DNA of 39,933 nt. It comes from Balneolaceae bacterium. GTDB taxonomy: Bacteria > Bacteroidota > Rhodothermia > Balneolales > Balneolaceae. A model generated the notes under the pieces. The model was not told where the DNA came from and ran no database searches. It saw only the letters and a program-made list of their open reading frames with translations. The DNA lies in contig PWLN01000350.1 in the NCBI GenBank assembly GCA_003559375.1, positions 1-39,933 on the forward strand. The letters are read 5' to 3'. Position numbers and translations under genes: made by a program. Positions 1 to 9,598 of the stretch are shown here, one piece after another (position 1 is the first letter of the stretch; each line of letters starts with the position of its first letter).

Positions 1-1055
1 ACATCACCATTCAGGCGAATGTTGCCAACCTTGCTGTCTCCTTCATCATCGAATCGGAAAAAAATTGATTGGCTGTCGGATGCCCATTGCAATGAATTGA
101 TATCACGATCCAGATTGCCGGAAAGAACACGCAGATTTGAACCATCACGGTTCATGAGGTAAAGCAGATCGAGCTGATACCCAACAAACCGGTTTTCATA
201 ACCTGTAAATGCAATATACTGTCCATCTGGTGACACTACCGGTGCTTGATGCGGACCCCGTCTGTTGGTTAACTGAGTTTTTTCACCTGATTCGATGTTC
301 ATTTCATAAATTTGTGCATTGGTTGGATCCAGAGCGGCGTTTTCCGAAAAGTTAGCAGTAAACAAGATGCTCTGGCCTTCCGGCGCCCAAGACGGTGAAA
401 GGTAATTCACATTTCCGGAAGTGAGCTGACGTGGAGCACCGCCATCTGCAGAAATCAGAAAGAGATGATGATATCCTTCAACCATTAACCCTGGGCTGCC
501 GTCTGCCCGGTATTGCACATGTTCAATTACTTTTGCACCTGGTGCCCATTCAGCTCCCGGTGGCGGTGAAGGGTAGGTTGCAATAGATGGTGTAGGTGCA
601 GGAATTCTCATGCTGAACAGCAACTTGCTTCCATCCGGTGACCACTTAACATTTCCGGGGCTATGAGTCAGGTTGGTAATTGATGCGGTTTCGCCGCTAT
701 CCATCCAGCGAATGAAAATCTGGCTTGAACCTTCTTCATTTGATGTGTATGCAATTCTTGTTCCATCTGGCGACCATTGAGGTGTACCATAAGATGATAT
801 CCCGGATGTGAGCGGTTTATGATTTTCGCCATTAAATGAGATGTTCCATAGATTTGTGTAGCGGCGGTCTGTCATAATATCGAACTGATGCCTTACATAC
901 ACAATTGTATTTCCATCGGGTGAAATTTGAGGGTCGGCAACGAACTGAAGCATAAAAACATCAAGATAGTCGAAGGGCTGTTTTTGAGAATTTGCAGAGG
1001 TAAACGCAATAATCAGGATTAAGGCTGTAAATAATAAAGAATAGAGATATTTCAT
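1..1055 (-). CDS. S9-family peptidase / TolB-like beta-propeller N-terminal region, C-terminus truncated by the window edge
   Basis: Reverse-strand reading from ATG at 1055 gives MKYLYSLLFTALILIIAFTSANSQKQPFDYLDVFMLQFVADPQISPDGNTIVYVRHQFD...; repeated 'SPDG' blades (PQWSPDGTRIAYTS, VKWSPDGSKLLFS, PVVSPDGQYIAFTG), signal peptide, no stop before position 1. Missing from the ORF track because it is open at the edge. Confidence 0.8.
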   Translation of the reverse strand, partial: MKYLYSLLFTALILIIAFTSANSQKQPFDYLDVFMLQFVADPQISPDGNTIVYVRHQFDIMTDRRYTNLWNISFNGENHKPLTSGISSYGTPQWSPDGTRIAYTSNEEGSSQIFIRWMDSGETASITNLTHSPGNVKWSPDGSKLLFSMRIPAPTPSIATYPSPPPGAEWAPGAKVIEHVQYRADGSPGLMVEGYHHLFLISADGGAPRQLTSGNVNYLSPSWAPEGQSILFTANFSENAALDPTNAQIYEMNIESGEKTQLTNRRGPHQAPVVSPDGQYIAFTGYENRFVGYQLDLLYLMNRDGSNLRVLSGNLDRDINSLQWASDSQSIFFRFDDEGDSKVGNIRLNGD

Positions 1056-1247
1056 CTTGTGCAATGGGTTTCTTCTAAATGATTTCAGATAATTAATTCA
1101 GGGTAAAGATAAGAAACCATTAAATAGAATTATCTTACTTCGGATTTTTATTGCCACAGAAGACTCAGAGTTACACAGAGGGTTTTTCTGTGTTAATCAG
1201 TGGCTAAAAAAGATATTGTCTGATATTTAGCGAGTATCCAAATATAA

Positions 1248-2090
1248 TTAGGGACTCAGAAAAAGAGGAATATTGGACGAAGTAATTAAATCATGCGTAT
1301 TTGATCCGAATGTAAGGCGTTTTATCGCTGATACAGCATGTGCACCCAAAACGGTTAGTTGAGTGCCTGTCACTTTCTGATGGGCTAATATCTGTTCAGA
1401 AGGTTTAGGCCCAAGGAGTACGGTTTTTGAAATGTTTTGAAAACCGTGTTCTCTTAGATATGTTTCAGAATAGCCAAGAAGCGGTTCCTCATCAGGGTTT
1501 TTCTTATCTGATACATACAAAAGTTCAATTTCAGCTTTGCCCCTGTCAGTTATCAGATGGATGAAGCTTTTTAACGAGCGGGCAGCAGGATTGCTTCCAT
1601 CAAAAGCGACTAAAATTTTGTTGAATTCATGGTAACTATCTGTCACAACAAGTGTTGGGCACACACCATGCTTAACAACCTGTGCCAGGGTTTTTGTTTC
1701 TCGATCAGGTTCATTGTAAAAAAAGTGTGATTCTCTTCCTAAAATCAGTAAATCATGATATTTCATGTCATCAATGATTCTCTCAACGGATGCCCCTTCT
1801 TTCTGGATAGCCGTATAACGCACTCCCGCTTTTTCAACGGATTTTTGAAAATTGTCGAGCAGTTTTTCCGCTATATCCCTGCTTTCTTTAGTAAGTTCTT
1901 CCCAAAGATTACGAGCATGATGGGTTGCATCCGGCTTCCCGATAATACCGGATGGATAGATATTGCTCATGTCAACAACAGCAAGGCCTGTTACAGAGGC
2001 TTCAAACTCACTGGCCAATGATATGCCATATTGAGTGGCAACGGGAGTATCTTTATCGGTATCAAGTGCAATCAGAATACGTTTTATCAT
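1248..2090 (-). CDS. universal stress protein, tandem UspA domains
   Basis: 280 aa; MIKRILIALDTDKDTPVATQYGISLASEF and a second domain FNKILVAFDGSNPAARSLKSFI...TVLGAHAVSAIKRLTFGSNTHDLITSSNIPLFL. Confidence 0.85.
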   Translation of the reverse strand: MIKRILIALDTDKDTPVATQYGISLASEFEASVTGLAVVDMSNIYPSGIIGKPDATHHARNLWEELTKESRDIAEKLLDNFQKSVEKAGVRYTAIQKEGASVERIIDDMKYHDLLILGRESHFFYNEPDRETKTLAQVVKHGVCPTLVVTDSYHEFNKILVAFDGSNPAARSLKSFIHLITDRGKAEIELLYVSDKKNPDEEPLLGYSETYLREHGFQNISKTVLLGPKPSEQILAHQKVTGTQLTVLGAHAVSAIKRLTFGSNTHDLITSSNIPLFLSP

Positions 2091-2124
2091 ATTGATAATT
2101 AATGATTAAATTGAAAATTTATTT

Positions 2125-2147
2125 AGCTATCAGCTATCAGCTATCAG
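2125..2147. repeat. (AGCTATC)x3 heptamer tandem repeat
   Basis: agctatcagctatcagctatcag in the 2091-2550 intergenic region. Confidence 0.85.
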
Positions 2148-2550
2148 TAACTTGAATTCACGCTTGTTTTTAATATTAATTCTTTGACCCAAAAAGACTA
2201 CAATTTTTTAAACACGGCATTTTATGTATACCTCTGTGTACACTAACTCTCACTTATTACATTAAGCCTTTAACTGTAAAGTAGAACCAGAAACTTGAAA
2301 AGAAAATAGGGGGATAGCTTAATTATTATGGTACGATGTGAAATTGGAGGCAAGTAATTTTTTTGCCAAGGAAATACGAAAACCTCTGTATTACTGTGTC
2401 TCCGTACGCTTTACCAAAAAAAATCACATGTTTCCACAAACTGCATTTTGATAATTAAAAGAAATCACTATAATCAACCATGCTGCCAGTATAAACCATA
2501 TCATTAATCATAGCAGTAAAAACTTTCACTAAAGAATCTATCAATCATTT

Positions 2551-2805
2551 ATGGATGATCGTGCAAAGGCTTACTGGAAAAGAAACCTGACACTTGTTAC
2601 GGTACTTTTGATTATTTGGTTTGTAGCATCCTACGGTTTTGGGATTTTACTTGTAGATCAACTAAATACAATCAGAATAGGTGGCTTTCAGCTTGGTTTC
2701 TGGTTTGCACAACAAGGCTCTCAGTACGTATTCATTATTCTCATCTTCATTTATGTTTACAAAATGAATAAACTCGACAAGGAATATCAGTTTGATGAAG
2801 AATAA
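2551..2805 (+). CDS. DUF4212 small membrane subunit of a sodium/substrate symporter
   Basis: 84 aa, two TM segments, AYWKRNLTLVTVLLIIWFVASYGFGILL; directly upstream of the SSS permease. Confidence 0.85.
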   Translation: MDDRAKAYWKRNLTLVTVLLIIWFVASYGFGILLVDQLNTIRIGGFQLGFWFAQQGSQYVFIILIFIYVYKMNKLDKEYQFDEE

Positions 2806-2860
2806 ACACATCATTCAACAATATCAAAAAATCAACAATTGGCTTGCTGTAAGGGAATAG

Positions 2861-4543
2861 ATGGGTATTCAAGGGTGGACATTTCTCATTGTCGGGGCAA
2901 CATTCGCATTATACATCGGTATTGCGATATGGTCGCGTGTAGCATCTACAAGTGATTTTTATATTGCTGGCAGCAGGGTTCATCCCCTGGCCAACGGTAT
3001 GGCTACTGCTGCCGACTGGATGTCGGCCGCCTCTTTTATTTCAATGGCTGGAATGGTCGCTTTTTTAGGGTATGACGGATCTGTTTACCTGATGGGCTGG
3101 ACAGGAGGATATGTTCTTCTTGCTTTGCTTTTAGCTCCCTACCTGCGAAAATTCGGAAAATTCACGGTTCCCGATTTTGTAGGCGACCGGTACTATTCCG
3201 ATACTGCACGGGTTGTTGCCATTCTCTGTGCCATCTTTATCTCTTTTACCTATGTTGCCGGACAGATGCGTGGAGTTGGCATCGTATTTTCCCGTTTTCT
3301 TGATGTACCGATTACGCAGGGTGTCATCATAGGCATGGTGATCGTTTTCTTTTATGCCGTTCTCGGTGGAATGAAAGGGATTACCTATACTCAGGTTGCC
3401 CAGTATTGTGTGCTGATATTTGCCTACCTGGTTCCGGTTATTTTTGTTTCACTGATGATGACAGGAAACCCTATACCACAGCTTGGTTTTGGAGGAACTG
3501 TTGCCGATGGTTCCGGAGAATACCTTCTCGACCGTTTAAACGGTTTGATGACCGACCTAGGATTTGATAAATATACTGATGGTTCAAAGCCGACAATCGA
3601 TGTCTTTTTTATAACGGCAGCCTTAATGGTTGGAACAGCAGGGCTGCCCCATGTTATTATCCGGTTTTTTACAGTTCCGAAAGTGCGTGATGCCAGGATT
3701 TCAGCAGGTTATGCACTCATTTTCATCGTGCTTCTTTACAGCACTGCTCCTGCAGTTGCTGCATTTGTGAAAACCAATTTGATCACTACAGTAAACGAAG
3801 TACCGTACCGCGATGCTCCGGAGTGGTTCCATAACTGGGAGGCAACCGGCCTTCTCCGTTTTGAAGACCGGAATAACGATGGAATCATACAATATCATGC
3901 CGATCCTGCAATTAACGAACTCAGAATTGATCCGGATATCATGGTGCTTGCCAGTCCTGAAATTGCACAGCTTCCAAATTGGGTAGTAGGCCTTGTGGCA
4001 GCGGGGGGCCTTGCTGCAGCACTCTCTACGGCAGCTGGTCTTTTGCTTGTTTTGGCAACAGCCATCGCCCACGACCTTCTCAAACGGACCATGATTCCTA
4101 CGATGAAAGAAAAAACTGAACTGGGCATCGCGCGGATAACCGTATTCTTTACTGTTATGATTGCCGGTTATTTTGGCGTGAATCCGCCAGGTTTTGTGGC
4201 TCAGACTGTGGCATTTGCATTCGGACTTGCAGCCGCGTCCTTTTTCCCGGCCATTTTGATGGGCATCTTTTTCAAGCGAATGAACAAGGAAGGTGCGATT
4301 GCGGGCATGACAGCAGGTATCATTTTTACCGCATCATATATCATCTATTTTACGTTCATCAATCCAGAAATTAATAACGCAGATTACTGGTGGTTTGGAA
4401 TTTCGCCTGAAGGAATTGGCACTGTTGGAATGTTTATTAATTTCGCGGTTGCACTTGGTGTGGCAAAATTTACCAAAAAACCTCCTCAAAGAATCCAGGA
4501 GCTTGTTGAAAATATCAGAATTCCCCGCCAAATGGTAAAGTAG
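2861..4543 (+). CDS. sodium:solute symporter family (acetate-permease-like, VC_2705-type) large subunit
   Basis: 560 aa polytopic; SDFYIAGSRVHPLANGMATAADWMSAASFISMAG typical of the SSS family; paired with DUF4212. Confidence 0.88.
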   Translation: MGIQGWTFLIVGATFALYIGIAIWSRVASTSDFYIAGSRVHPLANGMATAADWMSAASFISMAGMVAFLGYDGSVYLMGWTGGYVLLALLLAPYLRKFGKFTVPDFVGDRYYSDTARVVAILCAIFISFTYVAGQMRGVGIVFSRFLDVPITQGVIIGMVIVFFYAVLGGMKGITYTQVAQYCVLIFAYLVPVIFVSLMMTGNPIPQLGFGGTVADGSGEYLLDRLNGLMTDLGFDKYTDGSKPTIDVFFITAALMVGTAGLPHVIIRFFTVPKVRDARISAGYALIFIVLLYSTAPAVAAFVKTNLITTVNEVPYRDAPEWFHNWEATGLLRFEDRNNDGIIQYHADPAINELRIDPDIMVLASPEIAQLPNWVVGLVAAGGLAAALSTAAGLLLVLATAIAHDLLKRTMIPTMKEKTELGIARITVFFTVMIAGYFGVNPPGFVAQTVAFAFGLAAASFFPAILMGIFFKRMNKEGAIAGMTAGIIFTASYIIYFTFINPEINNADYWWFGISPEGIGTVGMFINFAVALGVAKFTKKPPQRIQELVENIRIPRQMVK

Positions 4544-4748
4544 GGGATAACTAAGACCCCGGCAGCTAAAGCAGATAGATAGATTTTTTCACATAAACTT
4601 TGTCTCCTCGCACAAGATTCCAAAAAGAAAAGGGGATCTATTCGGCTCTTTTTCTCCCTTTTTGTTACCAAATTATTAAGTGGCACATCAAAATATACGT
4701 TCAGGCAATCTAAATAGCTTTTACATGATTTAATAATCAATGGCCAAG

Positions 4749-4787
4749 TTAACAGGATTTTAAAATTGAGTTAACAAAATGGTAACA
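4749..4787 (+). promoter_or_regulatory. candidate Pho-box-like array (four hexamers at 11-bp period)
   Basis: TTAACA(4749) N5 TTAAAA(4760) N5 TTAACA(4771) N5 GTAACA(4782), located 68 bp upstream of the TonB receptor start. Confidence 0.5.
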
Positions 4788-4855
4788 TGGCCCGCCTTTC
4801 TTTACTCGTGAAGTTACTTATCCAAAAAACTAACGGGAATTAATAGATAATAGCT

Positions 4856-7669
4856 ATGGTAAACAAGATAACATCAATGTGTCTGTGTTTTGCACTATCT
4901 TTATTTTTAGTGCAGTTCTCATCGGCACAGAATGAAGGTGGAAGAGCGAGTATATATGGCATCGTAACCGATGCCGAAACAGGTGATCCATTAACAGGTG
5001 CTACAGTTTTAATACTTGGTACAAATATTGGAACGGCAACTGATATCGAAGGCCGATTCAGGCTGCGCAGAGTTCCATCGGGAGATCAGATTTTGAGAAT
5101 TAACTTCATCGGTTATGAACCGTTTGAGGAAGAAATAAGTCTCGAGACCGGTATTGAACTCAGGAAAAATGTTTCGCTAAATGTCACAAGCCTTGTATTG
5201 GAAGGAGTGAATGTTGTTGCGCAAGCCGTTGGCCAGGCAGGTGCTTTCAATAAGCAGCGTAATGCGCCAAATATCATGAACGTCGTTTCCGATGAACAAA
5301 TTCAGCGATTTCCGGATCTTAATGTTTCAGACGCACTACGAAGAATGCCTGGCATATCAACAGAAGAATTTCGTGGAGAAGCCACTGCCATGTTTGTACG
5401 TGGTATGGCGCCTGGTTTGAATACAGTAACTCTGGACGGTGAGCGATTGGCTACTACAGGAACTACAGACAGGGATGTTGCTTTGACCGGCCTCTCTTCT
5501 GATCTGGTTGGAGCTATTGAAGTCGTAAAAGCAATAACACCCGACATGGATGCTGATGCAGTTGGTGGTTCCGTAAACCTTGTTGCAAACCGTGCTGTTG
5601 GAAATCAGCGCATTTTCAATATAATGGCATCCGGCGGATGGCATAACCACGCCGGGCTGGGAAATCCCAAGGCAAGCATCCATTATGGCCGTTCTCAGGG
5701 TAATCTCAGCTATTCTTTGCGAGGCAATATTGGACGTGAAAATCGCCGAATGGATGATATACGCCATTTTTGGAGTGAACAGGAATTCAATGGCAGTATG
5801 ATAGACCGGATTGACCAGATGAGAATCGGGGCATATGAGTTTCAGACTGACCGATACGCTCTTTCTGGACGCCTTGATTACAGGTTAAGCGACAATCACT
5901 CCATTTTTGCCCGCGGCCTTTATAATATGCGCGACAAGCGGGGGATAAGGCACCAATTCAGGCTGCGTCCGGATCGTGGCAACATCGTATCTCTGAATGG
6001 CACAGTATATGAAATAGACAGGACTCGTGTAGAACCGATTGGCAGACAGAATCATATACAAAATGAACTTGCAAGTTTTACAATTGGTGGTGAGAGTGAT
6101 TTCAGCAGTATGTCTATGGATTACAGTGTTACATATTCATACGGCACTCATAATATGCCGTACCAGGAGTATCTGCGGTACAGGTTGAATAATGTGCCTA
6201 TGACCTATGATGTATCAGACCGCAATGCAGCAATTGTTTCCTGGATAAATGGATCTGAATCCTTAGTGAGTAATCCTGCGAATTACAGAATGACACGGTA
6301 TGAAAACCGTATCGATGATGTGGTTGATCAGGATATCAATACACGTGTAAATTTCAAAATGCCGTACAATCTCGGAAATGCAGCAGGTAATTTTCAGTTT
6401 GGGGGAAGATTTTTCCACAAAAACAAGCAGCGCGACCACGAGGTGATTGAATTCAATGATATTAACGGTACGTTTTTGATGAGTGAAGTTGCTTCAGAGA
6501 ATTTTCACAGAACTCTTGTTGATGGCCGTTATGACATCTTCCATACAGTTGATTGGTCGAAAGGTACCCCGTTCAAGAATGCGAATATAAATAATTTTGA
6601 AATGGACTCAGATGATACTCTCGAATACTACCTTGTTTCTGATCCGGCTGATTATGTTGCAACAGAAACCATTGCAGCAGCATATCTGATGAGTACTATT
6701 GAATTTGGTGACTGGATGTTCCTTGCCGGTGTAAGGGCCGAAAATACAGGCACAACATATGAAGGCAACAGAACATTGATCAATGATAGTGGTGAGTTTT
6801 CTGGCCGTCAACGATTGGATGAAAGCAATACCTATCTCAATTTCTTCCCGATGGCACACATACGGTATAATATTACAGACAGATCGAACCTGCGTTTTGC
6901 GTGGACAAATGCAATTGCCAGGCCTTCATTTACAGACCTGGCTCCATATGAAATAGCAAACTTCGAAAGCGAAAGCGTCAGAAGGGGTAACCCAAATTTG
7001 CAAGCATCTCGTGTGATGAACCTGGACTTGATGTACGAACAGTACTTCAGAAGTATTGGGATCATTTCGGCCGGTATCTTCTACAAGAGCCTGCAGGATT
7101 TTGTATTCGAAGAGGTGTCTGTTGAAACAACGGGGAATTTTGCAGGGTTTGAAACAAGAATGCCGCAAAATGGCACAACTGCCGAAGTATTTGGCGCAGA
7201 AGTAGCATGGCAGCAAAGGCTTCACTTCCTCCCGGGTGTATTGAGTGGTTTGGGTGTATATACGAATTACACATATGCAACCTCCAGGGCACAACTCAGA
7301 ATTGATCGTGAAGTAGAATTACCGCGACAGATTCCACATGTATTGAATGCCGCTCTCACATATGAAAGAGGAGGGTTTTATGGAATGTTATCATATAACT
7401 TCCAGTCTACCTACCTGTATCAGGTTAGTACTACTCAGGTATCGAATCACAGAAGCCACCTGTTCCCGACTAATGACCGTTATATGAGATGGCAGGAAAG
7501 GCTGGACCTCACTCTGAGGTATCAGGCTAACGATTTCATGCAGATATTTGCTGATGCACGTAACCTCACCAACTCACCACAGTTGTGGTACGATGGAGGG
7601 CCAGAATTCCATTACCGTTCTTCTTTCAACCACATCAATGCTACAGTGGGAGTAAGGTTTACATTCTAA
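4856..7669 (+). CDS. TonB-dependent receptor with N-terminal carboxypeptidase-regulatory-like domain
   Basis: 937 aa, signal peptide, IYGIVTDAETGDPLTGATVLILGTNIGTATDIEGRFRLRRVPSG, plug SDALRRMPGIS...VRGMAPGLNTVTLDGERL, C-terminal ...NATVGVRFTF. Confidence 0.92.
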   Translation: MVNKITSMCLCFALSLFLVQFSSAQNEGGRASIYGIVTDAETGDPLTGATVLILGTNIGTATDIEGRFRLRRVPSGDQILRINFIGYEPFEEEISLETGIELRKNVSLNVTSLVLEGVNVVAQAVGQAGAFNKQRNAPNIMNVVSDEQIQRFPDLNVSDALRRMPGISTEEFRGEATAMFVRGMAPGLNTVTLDGERLATTGTTDRDVALTGLSSDLVGAIEVVKAITPDMDADAVGGSVNLVANRAVGNQRIFNIMASGGWHNHAGLGNPKASIHYGRSQGNLSYSLRGNIGRENRRMDDIRHFWSEQEFNGSMIDRIDQMRIGAYEFQTDRYALSGRLDYRLSDNHSIFARGLYNMRDKRGIRHQFRLRPDRGNIVSLNGTVYEIDRTRVEPIGRQNHIQNELASFTIGGESDFSSMSMDYSVTYSYGTHNMPYQEYLRYRLNNVPMTYDVSDRNAAIVSWINGSESLVSNPANYRMTRYENRIDDVVDQDINTRVNFKMPYNLGNAAGNFQFGGRFFHKNKQRDHEVIEFNDINGTFLMSEVASENFHRTLVDGRYDIFHTVDWSKGTPFKNANINNFEMDSDDTLEYYLVSDPADYVATETIAAAYLMSTIEFGDWMFLAGVRAENTGTTYEGNRTLINDSGEFSGRQRLDESNTYLNFFPMAHIRYNITDRSNLRFAWTNAIARPSFTDLAPYEIANFESESVRRGNPNLQASRVMNLDLMYEQYFRSIGIISAGIFYKSLQDFVFEEVSVETTGNFAGFETRMPQNGTTAEVFGAEVAWQQRLHFLPGVLSGLGVYTNYTYATSRAQLRIDREVELPRQIPHVLNAALTYERGGFYGMLSYNFQSTYLYQVSTTQVSNHRSHLFPTNDRYMRWQERLDLTLRYQANDFMQIFADARNLTNSPQLWYDGGPEFHYRSSFNHINATVGVRFTF

Positions 7670-7685
7670 TTTAGTTTTTTGATTC

Positions 7686-7726
7686 GCCACTGAAACACGG
7701 AGTAAAGATTTCCGTGTTTCAGTGGC
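7686..7726. repeat. perfect 16-bp inverted repeat (hairpin) between TonB receptor and alkaline phosphatase
   Basis: GCCACTGAAACACGGA - gtaaagatt - TCCGTGTTTCAGTGGC; no T-run follows, so not a classical terminator. Confidence 0.85.
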
Positions 7727-7830
7727 AATTAATAAAACACACCTATATTACTGGTCAGAATCTCCCAGCCCCTTACAAACTGTCGAATACGCTAAAATTT
7801 TATATCGATATAGTCTAACAAACCTCAAGA

Positions 7831-9282
7831 ATGAATAGAAAAGACTTTCTGAAAACCGGAATGGCAGCAGGATTGGGCTCGGTCATCCATCCTTTTTTGA
7901 TGCAGAAATCCCCATCGCCAGTCAGCGGCAGGGCAAGAAATATCATCTTCTTTTCATACGATGGTTTTACCTGGGAAGATTTCACCTCAGCACAACATTT
8001 TTTTTACAGAAATTATGGAAAAATGCTTCATTTAGAGCGGTTGTTTAAGAAAGGTTTAGCTGGAAGCATGATGTCACACAGCCTTACAAGTATGGTTACA
8101 GATTCATCTGCAGCGACAACTGCGTGGTCAACAGGAAGAAAAATTGTGAACGGCTCTCTGTCCATTTATCCTGGTGGGCAGGAACTCACTACAATACTCG
8201 AACTTGCTAAAGCTCGGGGAAAATCGACCGGTGTCATCACTACCACAACTGTTACACATGCAACCCCTGCAGGATGGATTGCAAAGCATATGAATCGCAG
8301 GGATGAAGAAAACATCGCTCAACAATACGCCGCATTTCAGGCGGATGTGATGATTGGAGGGGGCATGGAAGCTTTTGATGCTGCATTAAGAAGCGATAGA
8401 AAAGATCTTTACAAAACGTTTCTTGATAAAGGGTATGAGGTGTTGACAGACCACCATAAACTTGCAGAAGTTTCATCAAATAAGCTTTTGGCAACTTTTG
8501 GTGAAGGTCATATAGCATACGAGATCGACCGAAAGTTTCGTAGATCTGATACCCCTTCGTTAAAAGAGATGACGCTAAAGGGAATTGAAATTCTAAACGG
8601 TTCAGACAACGGATTTGTCGTACATATAGAAGCAGGCCGGATTGACCATGCCAATCATCGCAATGATGCCGGTGCTGCACTATGGGAAATTCTGGCAGCC
8701 GATGAAACCCTCGGAATTCTGATGGATTTCGTCGACAATAATCCTGAAACTCTACTCATTATGGCAAGCGATCATGCCACAGGAGGCGGTACGGTATACG
8801 GAGTAGGAGAGAGGTATCGTGCTTCATCAGAGATACATGATCTGTTGAATAAAAGAACAGCTTCATTCCCCTGGATCATGTCACAGATTGGCAATTCTCC
8901 ATCAGAAGGAGTGATCATAGATGTAATTCAGGATGCGGCCGGTGTACGGGTGAGCCGCTCACAGGCTTCTATATTAAGAGAGGCCATTGCGGGAGAAATG
9001 GTGATGCCGGATCCGGCTGCATATCCCCGACAGCCTGTTGCAACCCTCGCCTACATTTTAAAAGGCGGGACCAATGACGATCCCACTCATCTTAATATTA
9101 ACTACACCACAACCCAGCATACAGCCGGTGCGGTGCCTGTGGCAGTTTACGGAAATGGGGTTGTGGTAAAGCCATTCGGGCTGGTTGATAATACTGATCT
9201 CTATTACTGGTTAACCGACGCACTCGGAATCAGCCATGAAAATCCGGTTATGACTGCCGAAGCCGCTCTTGAGTATTTCTGA
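7831..9282 (+). CDS. alkaline phosphatase (PhoA superfamily), exported
   Basis: 483 aa; Tat-like N-terminus MNRKDFLKTGMAAGLGS; SMVTDSSAATTAWSTG active-site region; HIEAGRIDHANHRND; SDHATGG; TTTQHTAGAVPV. Confidence 0.9.
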   Translation: MNRKDFLKTGMAAGLGSVIHPFLMQKSPSPVSGRARNIIFFSYDGFTWEDFTSAQHFFYRNYGKMLHLERLFKKGLAGSMMSHSLTSMVTDSSAATTAWSTGRKIVNGSLSIYPGGQELTTILELAKARGKSTGVITTTTVTHATPAGWIAKHMNRRDEENIAQQYAAFQADVMIGGGMEAFDAALRSDRKDLYKTFLDKGYEVLTDHHKLAEVSSNKLLATFGEGHIAYEIDRKFRRSDTPSLKEMTLKGIEILNGSDNGFVVHIEAGRIDHANHRNDAGAALWEILAADETLGILMDFVDNNPETLLIMASDHATGGGTVYGVGERYRASSEIHDLLNKRTASFPWIMSQIGNSPSEGVIIDVIQDAAGVRVSRSQASILREAIAGEMVMPDPAAYPRQPVATLAYILKGGTNDDPTHLNINYTTTQHTAGAVPVAVYGNGVVVKPFGLVDNTDLYYWLTDALGISHENPVMTAEAALEYF

Positions 9283-9598
9283 GGAAAGTTAAACCATTGG
9301 GTTTAGCTACGAAGGTGCAGAGGCACTAAGTTTGATGATTTTTTGACGGATTGATTTTACCCATCTTCATCTGAATTCGTTACCCATCATTTCACATTTC
9401 TTATTCTCTCTGTGTCATTGTGCCTCCGTGTGCCAATAAGCAATACTTTTCCAGCATGCATAAAAGATTTAAGATGATATCATCAAAAGATCAGACTACA
9501 AACCCTGTCTCAAATACAGAAATTTCATCTTGCAATTATGCTAATTTGAACTCATTATTCAACAATCTTGACAGAAGGGAAAAAACAATAATGTTCCG

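Noticed and set aside
3701-4128. Reverse-strand ORFs inside the SSS permease (123 aa and 77 aa)
   Set aside because: Fully antisense to a well-supported gene, no domain resemblance, cysteine-rich shadow-ORF composition.
8252-8680. 142-aa antisense ORF in the alkaline phosphatase gene
   Set aside because: Shadow ORF with no recognisable family; the forward strand carries clear catalytic motifs.
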